From: Polytrichum commune
Taxonomy: Eukaryota; Streptophyta; Polytrichopsida; Polytrichales; Polytrichaceae
Direction: 5' to 3'
Assembly (NCBI GenBank): GCA_950295325.1
Contig: OX485809.1
Location: 39,401,081 to 39,465,080, forward strand
DNA: 64,000 bases
Shown here: positions 1 to 10,173 of the stretch, one piece after another
How positions within the stretch are numbered: position 1 is the stretch's first letter
Layout: the number at the start of each line of letters is the position of its first letter
Program-made: the position numbers and the translations under genes
Notes under the pieces: model-generated
What the model was told of the DNA's origin: nothing
The model's database searches: none
What the model saw: the letters and a program-made list of their open reading frames with translations, nothing else

Positions 1-102
1 CGGGACATAATTATCGTTTCCGTTGGGGTCAGACACTGACTCTGGTAGCTGATCTATCTGCACTGCGAACATCTCAATGGCGCTCCTGCTCGGTCTAGCC
101 AT
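1..102 (-). CDS. Start of the element's cargo gene, left copy (partial)
   Basis: Reading leftward from an ATG at 102 there are 34 open codons beginning MARPSRSAIEMFAV, which run off the window edge. The right copy at 28363 reads MARSSRSAIEMFAV and stays alignable to the edge (both end NGNDNYVP). The two differ at scattered positions but keep the frame, which supports real coding sequence. In the right copy the ATG follows directly on an intron-like acceptor (TTGCAG). Here the matching bases read TGCAA, so if that acceptor is real it is damaged in this copy. The function is not recognised. Confidence 0.5.
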   Translation of the reverse strand, partial: MARPSRSAIEMFAVQIDQLPESVSDPNGNDNYVP

Positions 103-129
103 TTGCAGAGCACATAAACATTTAGTATT

Positions 130-665
130 GTGTTTACGAACGAGCGTTCGTAATTGACAAGCAAATCATATATACTAATCAATGAACGCTGGCTATGGGT
201 ACCCGTGAGGAGTTTTAATTATGTTTTCGTTGATTTCATTTACGAACGATCGTTCGTAAAGAATGTGGTTGCTAAGGTGTATTTGACACAAGTTTACGAA
301 CGTGCGTTCGTATTGTTTGTAAACAAGTCCACGAGTTGTCCAGTGTTATCTAATTTCCATGAGGGTTGTTCGAATTTCCATGAGCATCTTCTAAATAGGT
401 GAATTAATACTTTAGTTCTTAATTACGAACAATTACCATTAAGGGTTTGGGATATTATTATAGTTTGTGATTACGAACGTTCGTTCGTATTTTTGTATGT
501 TTCATTTGGATTTGAGGATTTGAGGATGTACAGGGTATAGACGAATATACGAACGTGCGTTCGTAAAAATGGAGGGCGAGGTGCGTATTTACGAACGCAC
601 GTTCGTATATGTTTGTGGGACAAGGCATGTTTTCACGCCACATTTATGAACGAACGTTCGTAAAT
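130..665. repeat. Palindrome cluster 1, left copy (7 sites)
   Basis: Seven copies of the core TACGAACG-NN-CGTTCGTA lie near 136, 240, 293, 472, 547, 590 and 646, usually extended by A/T to TTTACGAACG...CGTTCGTAAA. The central two bases vary (AG, AT, TG, TT, CA, AA). Spacing is irregular (50-180 bp) and the spacers are unrelated to each other. The mirror cluster is at 27745-28340. The symmetrical 8-bp half-sites around a 2-bp centre look like a binding site for a dimeric DNA-binding protein; that role is inferred. Confidence 0.85.
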
Positions 666-689
666 GTGGTCATCTGGGATTAGGAAATG

Positions 690-760
690 GTATATTTATT
701 TATATACATATATCCGTACATATACGTATACGTATATGCACATATACATATATATGTTGT
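690..760. repeat. TATACGTATA-type low-complexity tract
   Basis: Alternating TATACATATACGTATA-like sequence lies just inside palindrome cluster 1. The mirror position in the right copy (about 27670-27725) holds a similar tract. No gene is seen from 700 to 1500. Confidence 0.6.
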
Positions 761-1189
761 TATGAATGTTGCGATCTGGCATTGTTCATGATCCTGCAAC
801 TCATGATCAGATTGATGAAACACAAGTGAAAAATGGAATCAAAACAAAATTGCGAGTCAGTGATTGATAGTTCAGAATGAAGAGGAAAGTGTTATTTCAT
901 ACAAAACATGCCATGCCTCATAATGCAGAAAACAAATCACAAGGAATTCATCAAACAACAATTTCAGATTGTGAAGGACTGATTTGTAAAGGAAACCTGT
1001 ACTCACATTGAATTGTTGCACAGAAAACCTCCTGCCTCCTACTGAGAAATCCAGAAATCCTCACAAATGCACACCAAATTGTCTTTCAAAAGCGCTGAAT
1101 TCGCTTTCAATTGCAATTTCACTTTGTCACACTCTCAAGCCTTCACAACTTTTATGCAAATCCTACACAAACCCTGATGTACACAACTC

Positions 1190-1500
1190 ACAACCTTCAG
1201 AAATCTCAAGCTTTCTGAAACTCTCAAGCTCTCAAGCTTTCCTACTCTCAAGCTCTCAACCTTTCTGAAACTCTCAAGCTCTCAACCTTTCTAAAACTCT
1301 CCACTTCTCAATCTTTCTAAAACTCAAGCTCTCAAGCTTTCTAAAACTCTAAACCTCTCAAGCTTTCTATAACTCTCAAGCTCTCAAGCTTTCTATAACT
1401 CTCAACCTCTCAAGCTTTCTATAACTCTCAACCTCTCAACCTTTCTATAACTCTCAACCTCTCAACCTTTCCTACTCTCAAGCTTTCCTATTCTCAAGGT
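1190..1500. repeat. Tandem repeat of CTCAAGCTTTCTAAAACT-like units
   Basis: Degenerate units of about 20-30 bp built from CTCTCAA(G/C)CTTTCT and AAAACT repeat for about 300 bp. The mirror region in the right copy (26880-27260) has the same AAGCTT-based composition but a different unit organisation, so the arrays have evolved separately in the two copies. Confidence 0.75.
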
Positions 1501-1694
1501 TCTGACAACACAACAAAACAACATACACAATGACGCTCTAAAATTGGCAAGGGCTTCGCCGCACCTAAGAGCTCCTCTCCCCCTCTGCTCCAAATGACAA
1601 ATGAGGAGGAGAGAGAGGGGCGCGGGGAGGTAGTCGGCGCCGCTAGGGTTTCCAAGCGGCAGCCACGTGGCTAGTGGCCACTGGCTAGGGCTGG

Positions 1695-1935
1695 GATGGG
1701 GGAGGGGGATGGGGATGGGGATGGAGGGAATGGGGAGGGGATGGGATGGGATGGGGGGGATGGGATGGGGGGGATGGGATGGGGGGGATGGGGGGGATGG
1801 GATGGGGGGGATGGGGGGGATGGGATGGGGAGGGGAGGGGATGGGATGAGGATGGGATGAGGATGGGATGGGATGGGAGAGGGGGAGGGGGAGGGGGAGG
1901 GGATGGGGATGAGGGGATACCATGGGGACATGGAA
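1695..1935 (+). repeat. G-rich GGGATGGGAT tandem repeat, G-quadruplex-prone
   Basis: About 240 bp of GGGGGATGGGATGGG-type sequence with runs of 3-7 G on the plus strand every few bases. Any reading frame here (glycine/methionine-rich or proline/serine-rich) is a compositional artefact. The mirror tract in the right copy, near 26620-26700, is shorter (about 80-100 bp) and C-rich on the plus strand. The array has therefore expanded here or shrunk there. Confidence 0.85.
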
Positions 1936-2163
1936 GGATGAGGGTTCAGGAAAAATGAAATAGGAGATGGGAGGAGCTTAGTTTAGGGACATAAATTTAA
2001 CTTTCCGTATCCCCTTAGTACCTCGACATATGGATTCCTTGTAAACATATATAAATGACTCAATTTGAATTGTGGAGAGGGGCTATCTGATTCTCCACAA
2101 GAGGTGGATGAAAATTCAATTTTCAATACGATGTCATTAATTTAATGAGGTGTTAGCTTGAAC

Positions 2164-2510
2164 CACCCTTAATATGATATTTAGTGTTAGATACTCTAAA
2201 TACAAACGCATAGTACACTAAATATCACTAACCCTATGAAAGTAACTACTATTCATTGTGAATTCAAACACTTAATTTCAACTATAATGGCAATATGTGG
2301 ATGTCGCATGCACAAATTTTGTGTAAGGAAATTAATATGAAAAAAACAATTAACAATGATAAAAGCATAAAGGACATGGTAGTAGGAAATGTGGTGGCCC
2401 ATTTAATATGTCCAACACTAATTATCAAATAATTGAAATTTAGTGTTGACCATGATAGTGTAACAACACTATATTATACAATCAAATACTTAATATCATA
2501 TTTAGTGTAG
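2164..2510. mobile_element. MITE-like insertion with TTAATATGATATTTAGTG-type ends
   Basis: The left end contains TTAATATGATATTTAGTG and the right end contains its near reverse complement (TTAATATCATATTTAGTGTAG). At the matching place in the right giant-element copy (about 26180-26210) the flanking sequences GTTAGCTTGAAC and TTTTGCTAG are almost joined, with no such insert. This is a presence/absence difference that marks a post-duplication insertion. A related element is at 59793-60167. The exact target duplication is not clear. Confidence 0.6.
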
Positions 2511-3480
2511 TGTATTATAGCCATGTGGTCGCATGTTTTGCTAGTAGTATCAATAATTGATAGTATGAGCTTCCCATAAATTAAGTTAGTGCGATATGGA
2601 TTATTTAGGAGTCGATATTGTTTGTGTATATAATGCATTGAAGTAACGATCTAAACCCTAAGCCCGCAAACCACATAGACAACTTTCACAAACTCTATAC
2701 CCTAACCCCAAACCCTAAACCCTAAACCCTACATCTTTTTATCTTACCAACCTTTTTTATATATGGCCATGTTGTGGTCTATGCGCATCATGTCAAAATG
2801 GTCTACGAATGTTGGTTCGATTGGAACTTGCCTTATTTGGGTCATAGCAACTATAATAATCTAGACTCATGCCAATAATTGTCATTTTGATATAAAACAT
2901 TGGTTTAGGGGGTGAAAAATGAATCTTGAAATGCTAGCCCTTTCACCTTAATAGTTTTGAGTGCAATTTGATCACAAAATACACACTTAGTCTTATTATA
3001 ACATGAATGGTTTAAGACTTCAACTTAAATCAACAGTTTAAGCTATGGTCATGCACATACTTCTTGTTGCAAATAATACAAATATATAATTGTAAGTGCA
3101 TACTATTGTATGCACCATTCCAAATTAGTTATCCATTTCCACACCATGGTGGACCTAAAGTGAATTTCCAATAGGACGTCAAGTCATTTAATTAGGTGTC
3201 AACTTGAACTAACGATCGAATACTAGTGCATTAAACTTTAATTTTCACCAATGATGAATTGCAACAATGAGTCATATTAATATGGGGCGATGTTTGGTGA
3301 GCCTCCAGTTCCAAATGTCCTCAATCTACCTAGCACAAGCCACTATGAATTAAGCGACTTTTTATTGGTATTCATGCACTTGGTGACCATATTACAAGCA
3401 TTTTTTTTATGTGAATCATATGATACCTACAATTTTAGGGGATTCCACAATATGTTCTTAGCCACTCTTACCTCATTGTG
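2511..3480. other. Gene-free AT-rich spacer of the giant element
   Basis: No coding region is convincing here. The spacer is alignable in reverse orientation with roughly 25380-26150 of the right copy; for example, a stretch containing GCATACTATTGTATGCACC is present in both. It contains the telomere-like tract at 2695-2735. Confidence 0.5.
2695..2735 (-). repeat. Interstitial telomere-like CCCTAAA repeats
   Basis: Several CCCTAAA/CCCTAAC units in a row (TTTAGGG type on the minus strand). The right copy has the mirror tract at about 25978-26030. Presence in both copies shows that it belongs to the element and is not a chance telomere-healing scar here. Confidence 0.8.
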
Positions 3481-3629
3481 TGTGTGAATATATATATATC
3501 ACTTAGACCTTCATCAATTCACTTGGACTTCACACCTTAGTCGCAAATAATTTAATATTCAATGTTAACCCATCAACCCATATATATATAATATAATAAC
3601 CCATATATAAAATAGTAAAATAGTAAAAT

Positions 3630-4170
3630 ATACATATATATACACATATATACATATATATACACATATATACACATATATACACATATATATACACATA
3701 TATATACACATATATACACATATATATACATATACATATACATACATATACATACATATACATACATATACATATATACATATATATACATATATACATA
3801 TATACATATATACATATATATACATATATATACATATATACATATATATACATATATACATATATATACATATATACATATATATACATATATACATATA
3901 TATACATATATACATATATATACATATATACATATATATACATATATACATATATATACATATATACATATATATACATATATACATATATACATATATA
4001 TACATATATACATATATATACATATATACATATATATACATATATACATATATATACATATATATACATATATACATATATATACATATATATACATATA
4101 TATACATATATATACATACATATATATACATATATATACATATATACATATACATATATATATATATTTA
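3630..4170. repeat. Long (TATACA)/(TA) microsatellite
   Basis: About 540 bp of TACATATATATACATATA sequence. All three minus-strand frames stay open and give Tyr/Ile/Met/Val/Cys-rich strings, which are artefacts. At the mirror position of the right copy (about 24815-24850 and 24955-25005) only 30-50 bp of similar sequence remains, so this is an expansion private to the left copy. Confidence 0.9.
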
Positions 4171-4291
4171 TATATATACATATAGACATATAGACATATT
4201 TTCGTGCGACCTTGGTAACAACTAAGGTGTGCGACGGATTTATAGATTTACAATATGTTGCGTGCACGCAACACATGTTCCATACATAATG

Positions 4292-4302
4292 CTATTTATA
4301 TA
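4292..4302 (-). promoter_or_regulatory. Conserved TATA box candidate, left copy
   Basis: TATATAAATAG on the minus strand sits within a block of about 280 bp (4280-4560) that is much better conserved between the two element copies than the neighbouring spacer. The block includes GCGGATTCCCGCC, AGAGCTCTT-like and GCGCACACTTG motifs. The mirror TATA is at 24709-24719. It would drive transcription toward lower coordinates here, away from the DUF7869 gene. No nearby ORF of convincing length follows, so the transcript is unknown. Confidence 0.4.
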
Positions 4303-4569
4303 TTGCGCATGAATGAAATGGCATATTGTTAGGTCAAAGTAGGCGGCGGGAATCCGCTTTTTAAATAGCATCCAAGGGATTTTGAACCATCGGGGGAAAG
4401 GTACTTAAAGCTCTTCCCCCCACAGAAGAGCTCTTTTCTGCGGCACATCCAAGTGTGCGCTCCACAGACCTGACTGGAACGCGCTCAAACCATTTTCTTG
4501 TGCGCCAACCCCACACCTCCTAGGTCCACTACAGACTGCACATACCCGTATATACCGCCGCAAATACCG

Positions 4570-5880
4570 GACGTTTACGAACGCACGTTCGTAAACGTGA
4601 ATTGGTAGTACATGCAGAAGAGGTACATAGAGATGATGTGAATTGTTTACGAACGTGCGTTCGTAAGTTGTTCACAACCGTACTCGACATTGAGTTACTT
4701 ATAGACAGAACTAGGCACGAAAATTGTGTCGATTATATACGAACGTACGTTCGTATATCTGCCTTCAAGACCCAGACGCGCATGAGTTCCCGTGTAACCG
4801 TTTTCTCCAACGGAACATCTGATGATGGGATATTTACGAACGTGCGTTCGTAAATATCATCTGGGATTATTTTTCAAGAATCCATAAACATTCCTTAATT
4901 TATACACTTCTGTGCATTGGCCACGTTAACAATATGGAAGTTAAATACGAACGCTCGTTCGTATTTCTTACTACCATTTATGTCCACAGAGAATTATGTT
5001 TTCTAATTTTACGAATGCACGTTCGTAAATACCACCTGTCCACCGTCCATGCATCCACCAACAGAACTGTTAACGCAAGCATGTGTGGAGGACTACACCA
5101 TGTTTAGGATAGATACGAACGCTCGTTCGTATTTGGCACTACCATTTATGTCCACGGAGAATTATGTTTTTGAATTTTACGAACGCACGTTCATAAATAC
5201 CACCTGTCCACCGTCCACGCATCTACCAACAGACCTGTTGACGCAAGCATGTGTAGAGGACTACACCGTGTTAATGATAGATACGAACACTCGTTCGTAT
5301 CTGTTCAATCACGATTTTAGTGATAGATGTCGATTGCCATTTTCCACTGGATATTGAATTTCATGTATCCCTGTAACGTGGCTATAGATATCTCTATTCG
5401 GACGTGTCCAATCATTTTTGCCTAACAATGTCACGGTTGTAACATACATATGATCGGTCGTATGCATCCGCCCCTATGTTTCGGCTGGAACTTACGAACG
5501 ATCGTTTGTGTACATAAGCCCTCCATTTTGGCTGTAGCTAACGAACGATCGTTCGTAAACTCTCGCCCATCAAATACACGCCCCTCAAATATGATGTTTA
5601 CTGCATGTGAATAAAGTGGCAAGTATATTTTTGGTGCTCTTATAATATGTCCCATTTAGATTTTATTGTATATTGGGTTGATGTTTTCGTCCTCGCGTTC
5701 GTGAATATATGTGCCTGTGTTGTCCCTTGGTGGTGGAAAACCCTTCCAATGTTTTATTTGCGACTCCACCCAAAGCCCTTCATGGGAAATATATATCGGA
5801 ATGGGGTTCCGTTGTGCAGGGACGTCTGAGTCTCGTATAGGATTTGTATGTCATGGGGATGTTGTCGAACGCACGTTCGT
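4570..5880. repeat. Palindrome cluster 2, left copy (12 sites, partly tandem)
   Basis: Sites lie near 4573, 4647, 4736, 4832, 4946, 5009, 5114, 5176, 5280, 5492, 5539 and 5866. Between 4944 and 5300 they sit in a tandem unit of about 167 bp containing two palindromes, repeated twice with a partial third. A few half-sites carry single changes that look like CpG decay (ACGAATG, CGTTTGT, ATAAAT). The block lies directly upstream of the DUF7869 gene that starts at 6024. Confidence 0.85.
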
Positions 5881-6023
5881 CTTCATATGTGAGGTCCCTC
5901 AACGGTGTGTCGAGTGTTGGTTGTGATTTTTCAGCCATATATGTAGGCATATCTCGTATCCACTTTTGTATGCATTGCGGTTGTTGGTGTGTTGGTCATT
6001 TATTGGTGGTTTGTTTAGGTTGG

Positions 6024-9000
6024 ATGGCGATGCACGTTGGATATAGTTCATTGGAGTTTTCCACAAAAGCTTCCTCTTCCGATGGTGACTGTAAACTATC
6101 TTCGGCATCGGCGGGTAGTCATGGCATGGCAAATGCCATGGATGGGTTTGTGGATGCATCCTCCCACGAATCATTTGAAGCGCATGAACAATCTGTACGT
6201 TCTGGGGATGACAATGATGACATTCCGTTATGTGCCGGTTTCGGTAGGGAGCAATGGGTGGGCCTTGATGTTGTTCTTTTCAACGATGTTGGTGTCCCGG
6301 TGGCAGATGGCATATGTAGAAACTCCGATCCCCGTGATTGTGTGGATGCCAACCCCCTTGGTCCCGATGATGTGGGTGTGTGCATCTTGAATTCTTTGCT
6401 TCCGCTTGACGTCCCGGTGACATGGAGATTTTCCTTGCGTCGATGGCCTCTTTGTCGGGTTCTCCATGACGGAGTAAGCTTGTTGGACCATGAGCGGCGC
6501 CATAAGCAAACGCAATTAGCTTTGTTGGCCAAAATACGTCCTCGCAAAGGCCTACGCAGATATGATTCTAACCGTGTGCCTCGTGGAGATAAAGAACGTC
6601 GACGGGATCGCATATTGGGAGACGAATCTATCCGTCTTGTGTCTGCCAAGGACTGTTGCGAGAGGAAATGTTGCCAATTTTTCCCGCGGGAGAAAATTAA
6701 GTCCCTACGTCAAGAGATGTGGCTTGCGGATTTCCGTATGAGATCGGCAAAGAAACTCGAGGTCCACAGAAATGTCCACATTGACACCCATGGGCATAAG
6801 GTGGTCACACTTGAGAATGTGGAAGTGTGTTGTACTGCGTGGTATACTATCCACGCTGTGTCAAAGTCTGACTTTTATAGGTTTCAAAAGTATTCATCGT
6901 TGGGTCGCCGCTCTCGATTTCATGGCAATTCGGGCACAAAGAAACCTAGGGAGGCTACACTCCAAGCCTCCGCGACACTCTCCACCATCATAGTCCCATT
7001 GGCCGATGCAATGCCCCACAAGACGAGGACATTGTCGTCAGGGGAGAAAGTTGTACAAATGGTGTTGCCCACGGGTACAAAATGGAAGAACATATTAACG
7101 GACATCAATGAAGTAGGTCGCATAGCGGGATGTGGGCCCATTTCTTTGTCCAAGTTGAGTGTGATTAAAAACCAACAGTTTGCCGAATACATTTTGAAGA
7201 GACCTGGGGACAAGTTCGCTAGGTGTACGACGTGTGAAAAATACAAAGGTCTACGAGACGCCCACCCCATAGGCACCGAATCCCACACTAGACACCAAAC
7301 AAAATATATTGAACATGTCAACAACCAAGAGGCTCACCGTCAAGATTACTACAAGAACCGTGCTCTATCCATAATGAGGCCTACAGAGGTTCTAACAATC
7401 ATCCATGATAAAATGGACCACGCCAAGACCGCATGCCCTTGTTATGCACACAAAATAAAGGCCACGGATGGTCTCTTCAAGTTGCCCGTATCTGTCACAG
7501 GTTTGTATTGAATCACAAATAATCTGTATTGAAATTCTCTCAAATTTTACTGGGTGTGTTTGCCAAATGTCCAATTTCATACCTCCGTTTGGAGTTGTCG
7601 TTGTTATTGTTGTTATTCAAGCATCGTTTGTTTTTTTCCGCAGGGATGATTGCCCACGGCCATGGAGACGTAAAGTATGCCCATTATGGGTTGGATTTTT
7701 ACCCTGGCGATGCTAACCACACAGTGGATTCATTTGCAAAACTCTTGCGCGATCTGGAGAAGCCGCCGTTACATTCATCACGTGCACTTTTTGATGGTTG
7801 TGGAATGACACCCCTTTACGAAGCAGTGCTTGCGGGGAAGGAGGTTTGTATGTCGTCATTGCCAAAACCACCGGAAGAACCTATTTGTGCAAAACCATTG
7901 CCTCCAACTCTTCACGTTCAACTTGATAATTGCGCGAAAGACAACAAATGTCGATATGTATTTTGTTATTGGTCATTGCTCGTGGCGAAAGGAATCTTCA
8001 AGGAGGTGTTTGTGTCGTTTTTGATGGTGGGACATACACACGACGACATTGATGCATCATTCGGACGGTGGAGCATGAAGTTGCATGAAGAAGATTTTCC
8101 AACCATACCTCTTCTTATGAAATCGTATATGGATTTGGACCATATGCTAGTAATTCCGTACATGATTGAGGAAGTACCAGATTTCAAGGCCTTCATAAAA
8201 TCATACATGTTAAAGGGAGGGGACCGTTTGGTGGGGCATACCAAAGCACAACAATTCCGATTCTATATAAGGGATGATGGTCTCCCAGCCATGCAATTCA
8301 AGCTTTTGTGCACATCTCCTAATTGGGGCCCGGATGATGGTATACTTGTATGGCGTCAAGACAATGATGGCAAATGTTTGCTCCCGGATGGGGATCCAAA
8401 GCCTTGCAAACCCGACCCCATGAGGAATGGGCCGGAAATCATCAAAGGCATATCCGGATTCATTGAATATTGGAAAGAGTTGTGTGAGGAGGACATTACT
8501 AGACGTGTTAGAGATACTCATGAACCTTTGATTGCGTATTGGGATCACATTCGTTCCGCCCTAATGACACTTGGTGGTGACACCCGTACAACTTTAACAC
8601 AAGGATTTTGGCCACAAAGTCGTTTGATGTTTGTCGAGTCCGACACCATGGTTTTTAGCAATGGAGACGTTCGTGAAGAGTTCGTGAAGAGTTCGCAATG
8701 GACGAGCATTACGTTGGCCCTGCCCGCAATCGACCGGCACCGTCGTTTCGTGTAGGTGTTGATCGCCATGAAGGTTATTTGGTCCTTGTACGAGCAGGGG
8801 ATGAGGAACATCCCAAGCCAATTTGGTTGGTGAAAGCATTGTCTTCACCCAATTTTGTTCGAACTAGCCCCAACTTTCGTCAGATTGAGGTGGAATATTG
8901 TCGTCCAAGTACTAAAGACCAGAACGTGCTACGCACTTATTTAGGTTGGAACACCAAAAAGAATTTTAAGTGGACAGTGGACTCAGCGTACACACCGGTT

Positions 9001-9174
9001 TGGATAAACACGGATACTATACTTTGTGCTTGGAAGCCGCGCAAAGGGTCCAAAACAGAAACAATGACCATCCTCCAAAAACATATAGATTTTGCCAAAG
9101 ACAACTTGGCACGTATTGCAGCGGCAGAAAATGACGCCGATAATAGATATGAAGCGGAAGATGGAGATGTGTAA
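6024..9174 (+). pseudogene. DUF7869-type RNase H-fold transposase-like gene, left copy
   Basis: Two exons, 6024-7500 and 7644-9174, with a GT-AG intron of 143 bp in phase 1, give about 1000 codons. The start at 6024 was chosen because alignment with the right copy begins at the same ATG. A Cys-rich patch (CCERKCCQFF) lies near residue 210. Candidate acidic catalytic positions are the Asp residues of IIHDKMDHAK (about 462), LDNCAKDNK (about 587) and GHTHDDIDASFG (626-629), in the order expected of a DDE/D RNase H-like fold. The GHTHDDID block is typical of proteins annotated DUF7869; the transposase role is inferred from fold signature and position at the element end. An 11-bp tandem duplication (GTGAAGAGTTC) near 8670-8692 shifts the frame, so this copy is broken near residue 840, while the right copy is intact at that point. 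It sits about 400 bp from the element terminus. Confidence 0.75.
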
Positions 9175-9540
9175 ACATAACATATTAGGTGGGAGTTAAT
9201 GGCGAAAAACATGGGCGATTAGTAGATTTGGTTTTTAATAGACTTAGTGGACTTGTCACACTCCATTGTGGTATACGTTTGGGATGTGCCATCCAAAACC
9301 ATAAGAACCTTACTTATGGGATGCGCACCCCAAACTCTATAATGACATAAACCATTTGTTTTTTAGATTCGCTTGTTATTTTCCACATGGAGTTCACGTT
9401 TTCATTATAATTGCAATTTTCTATTTTTAGTATTAGGAATATTCTTTACGTGCGAAATTTTAAATCGTCATGTTCTTGATGTTCCCCATATTCCGTATGC
9501 CCACAATATTGGCATCCCAAACCACGGGCATATTTATTTT
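9175..9540. other. Subterminal region of the giant element (3' side of DUF7869 gene)
   Basis: Gene-free and almost identical in reverse orientation to 19371-19737. It contains internal short repeats (GGGATG-GCACCCCAAAC and TTTGGGATGTGCCATCC) that could be subterminal binding sites. No palindromes of the TACGAACG family occur here. Confidence 0.5.
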
Positions 9541-9578
9541 GAGACTTTCAAAAGTCTCCAATTAACGAATATAGTGTT
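9541..9578. repeat. Terminal repeat of the left giant-element copy
   Basis: Identical in reverse complement to 19333-19370. It ends ...CGAATATAGTGTT at 9578 and includes a small internal hairpin (GGAGACTT / AAGTCTCC). Flanking DNA outside it (from 9579) is unrelated to DNA outside the right copy (before 19333), which places the boundary exactly. Confidence 0.85.
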
Positions 9579-10173
9579 AGTAAGAGAGAAGGGCCGAGAG
9601 GAACTGTATGGAGAGGTAACTTTACTGCCCCCTCTGAGTGATGAACTGGTTCTTTCTCGAATTTGGCCTCGATTACATCAGCAAGTGAATGTTTCTCTCC
9701 TGTGGAGATTGAGAAGGGTGAATAGAGCATGGAGAAGAAAGGTGGGTACTTCCCTGGAGTGGGCAGCCTTGGAAATGGTGAGGGTAGATACTCTAGGTCT
9801 CATTCGTTACTTGGAGAGGAGAGGTGAACGCCGTCCATCTCTGCAGGAGCGAGTGGAGAGCGAGCTGAATTCGCTTGCTGTGTTTCTTTGTGAGCAACCT
9901 TCCGATTACGTTCCTCAGCCGTTGCCGTCTGCTGCGAGTGCGGTCGACGTTGAAACACCTGGAGTCGGCGACGAACAGAGTAGCATTGGTTGTATTCCGA
10001 GAGGAGTCACCGGTTGCGCCTGTAATTGGGTTGATTTTGGACAGTTTGAGGAGTTTCAGGGTAGATATAGGAAAGAGTACAATTGGAGTGAGGAGGAGGG
10101 AGTTGAGGCTTATGCTTCATCTTCAGAGGGCTCCCTGAGGGCATACTATCCTCGTCATTTCTTGAGGGTTTGA
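9579..10173 (+). pseudogene. Truncated F-box-like open reading frame
   Basis: Open from the element boundary to a TGA at 10171-10173. The first ATG in frame is late (9775), so the 5' end appears to have been cut off by insertion of the giant element at 9578. The start has an F-box-like flavour (LPPLSDELVLSRIWPRL, then LLWRLRRVNRAWRRKV). The middle is charged (LERRGERRPSLQERVESEL) and the tail acidic, ending YYPRHFLRV. The end overlaps by 19 bases the region read as the 3' end of the copia polyprotein on the other strand. The F-box assignment is weak; it could instead be a repeat-associated ORF. Confidence 0.4.

Larger units (their letters stand above)
1..9578 (-). mobile_element. Giant palindrome-rich DNA transposon, inverted copy (partial)
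   Basis: This region is the reverse complement, with divergence, of 19333-28470. The shared order is terminal repeat, DUF7869 gene, palindrome block, conserved TATA block, telomere-like tract, G/C-rich repeat, AAGCTTT-type tandem repeats, second palindrome block and start of the cargo gene. It ends at 9578 with the same 38-bp terminus found at 19333. The other end lies left of the window, so its length and target duplication are unknown; the bases just outside the visible end are AGTA. Spacers have diverged far more than the transposase-like gene. That fits two separate insertions of one family, although a segmental inverted duplication is not excluded. Confidence 0.8.

Noticed and set aside
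154-643. Short reading frames containing repeated Y-E-R-x-F-V peptides
   Set aside because: The peptide is just the palindrome TACGAACG-NN-CGTTCGTA translated. The same string appears in unrelated frames at 23567-24105 and 27667-28110.
1462-1958. Pro/Ser/His-rich and Gly/Met-rich reading frames
   Set aside because: Compositional artefacts of the GGGATGGGAT array; both strands are open in several frames.
3530-4276. Long open reading frames rich in Tyr, Ile, Met, Val and Cys on the minus strand
   Set aside because: They are translations of the TATACA microsatellite in all three frames, with no conserved counterpart in the right copy.
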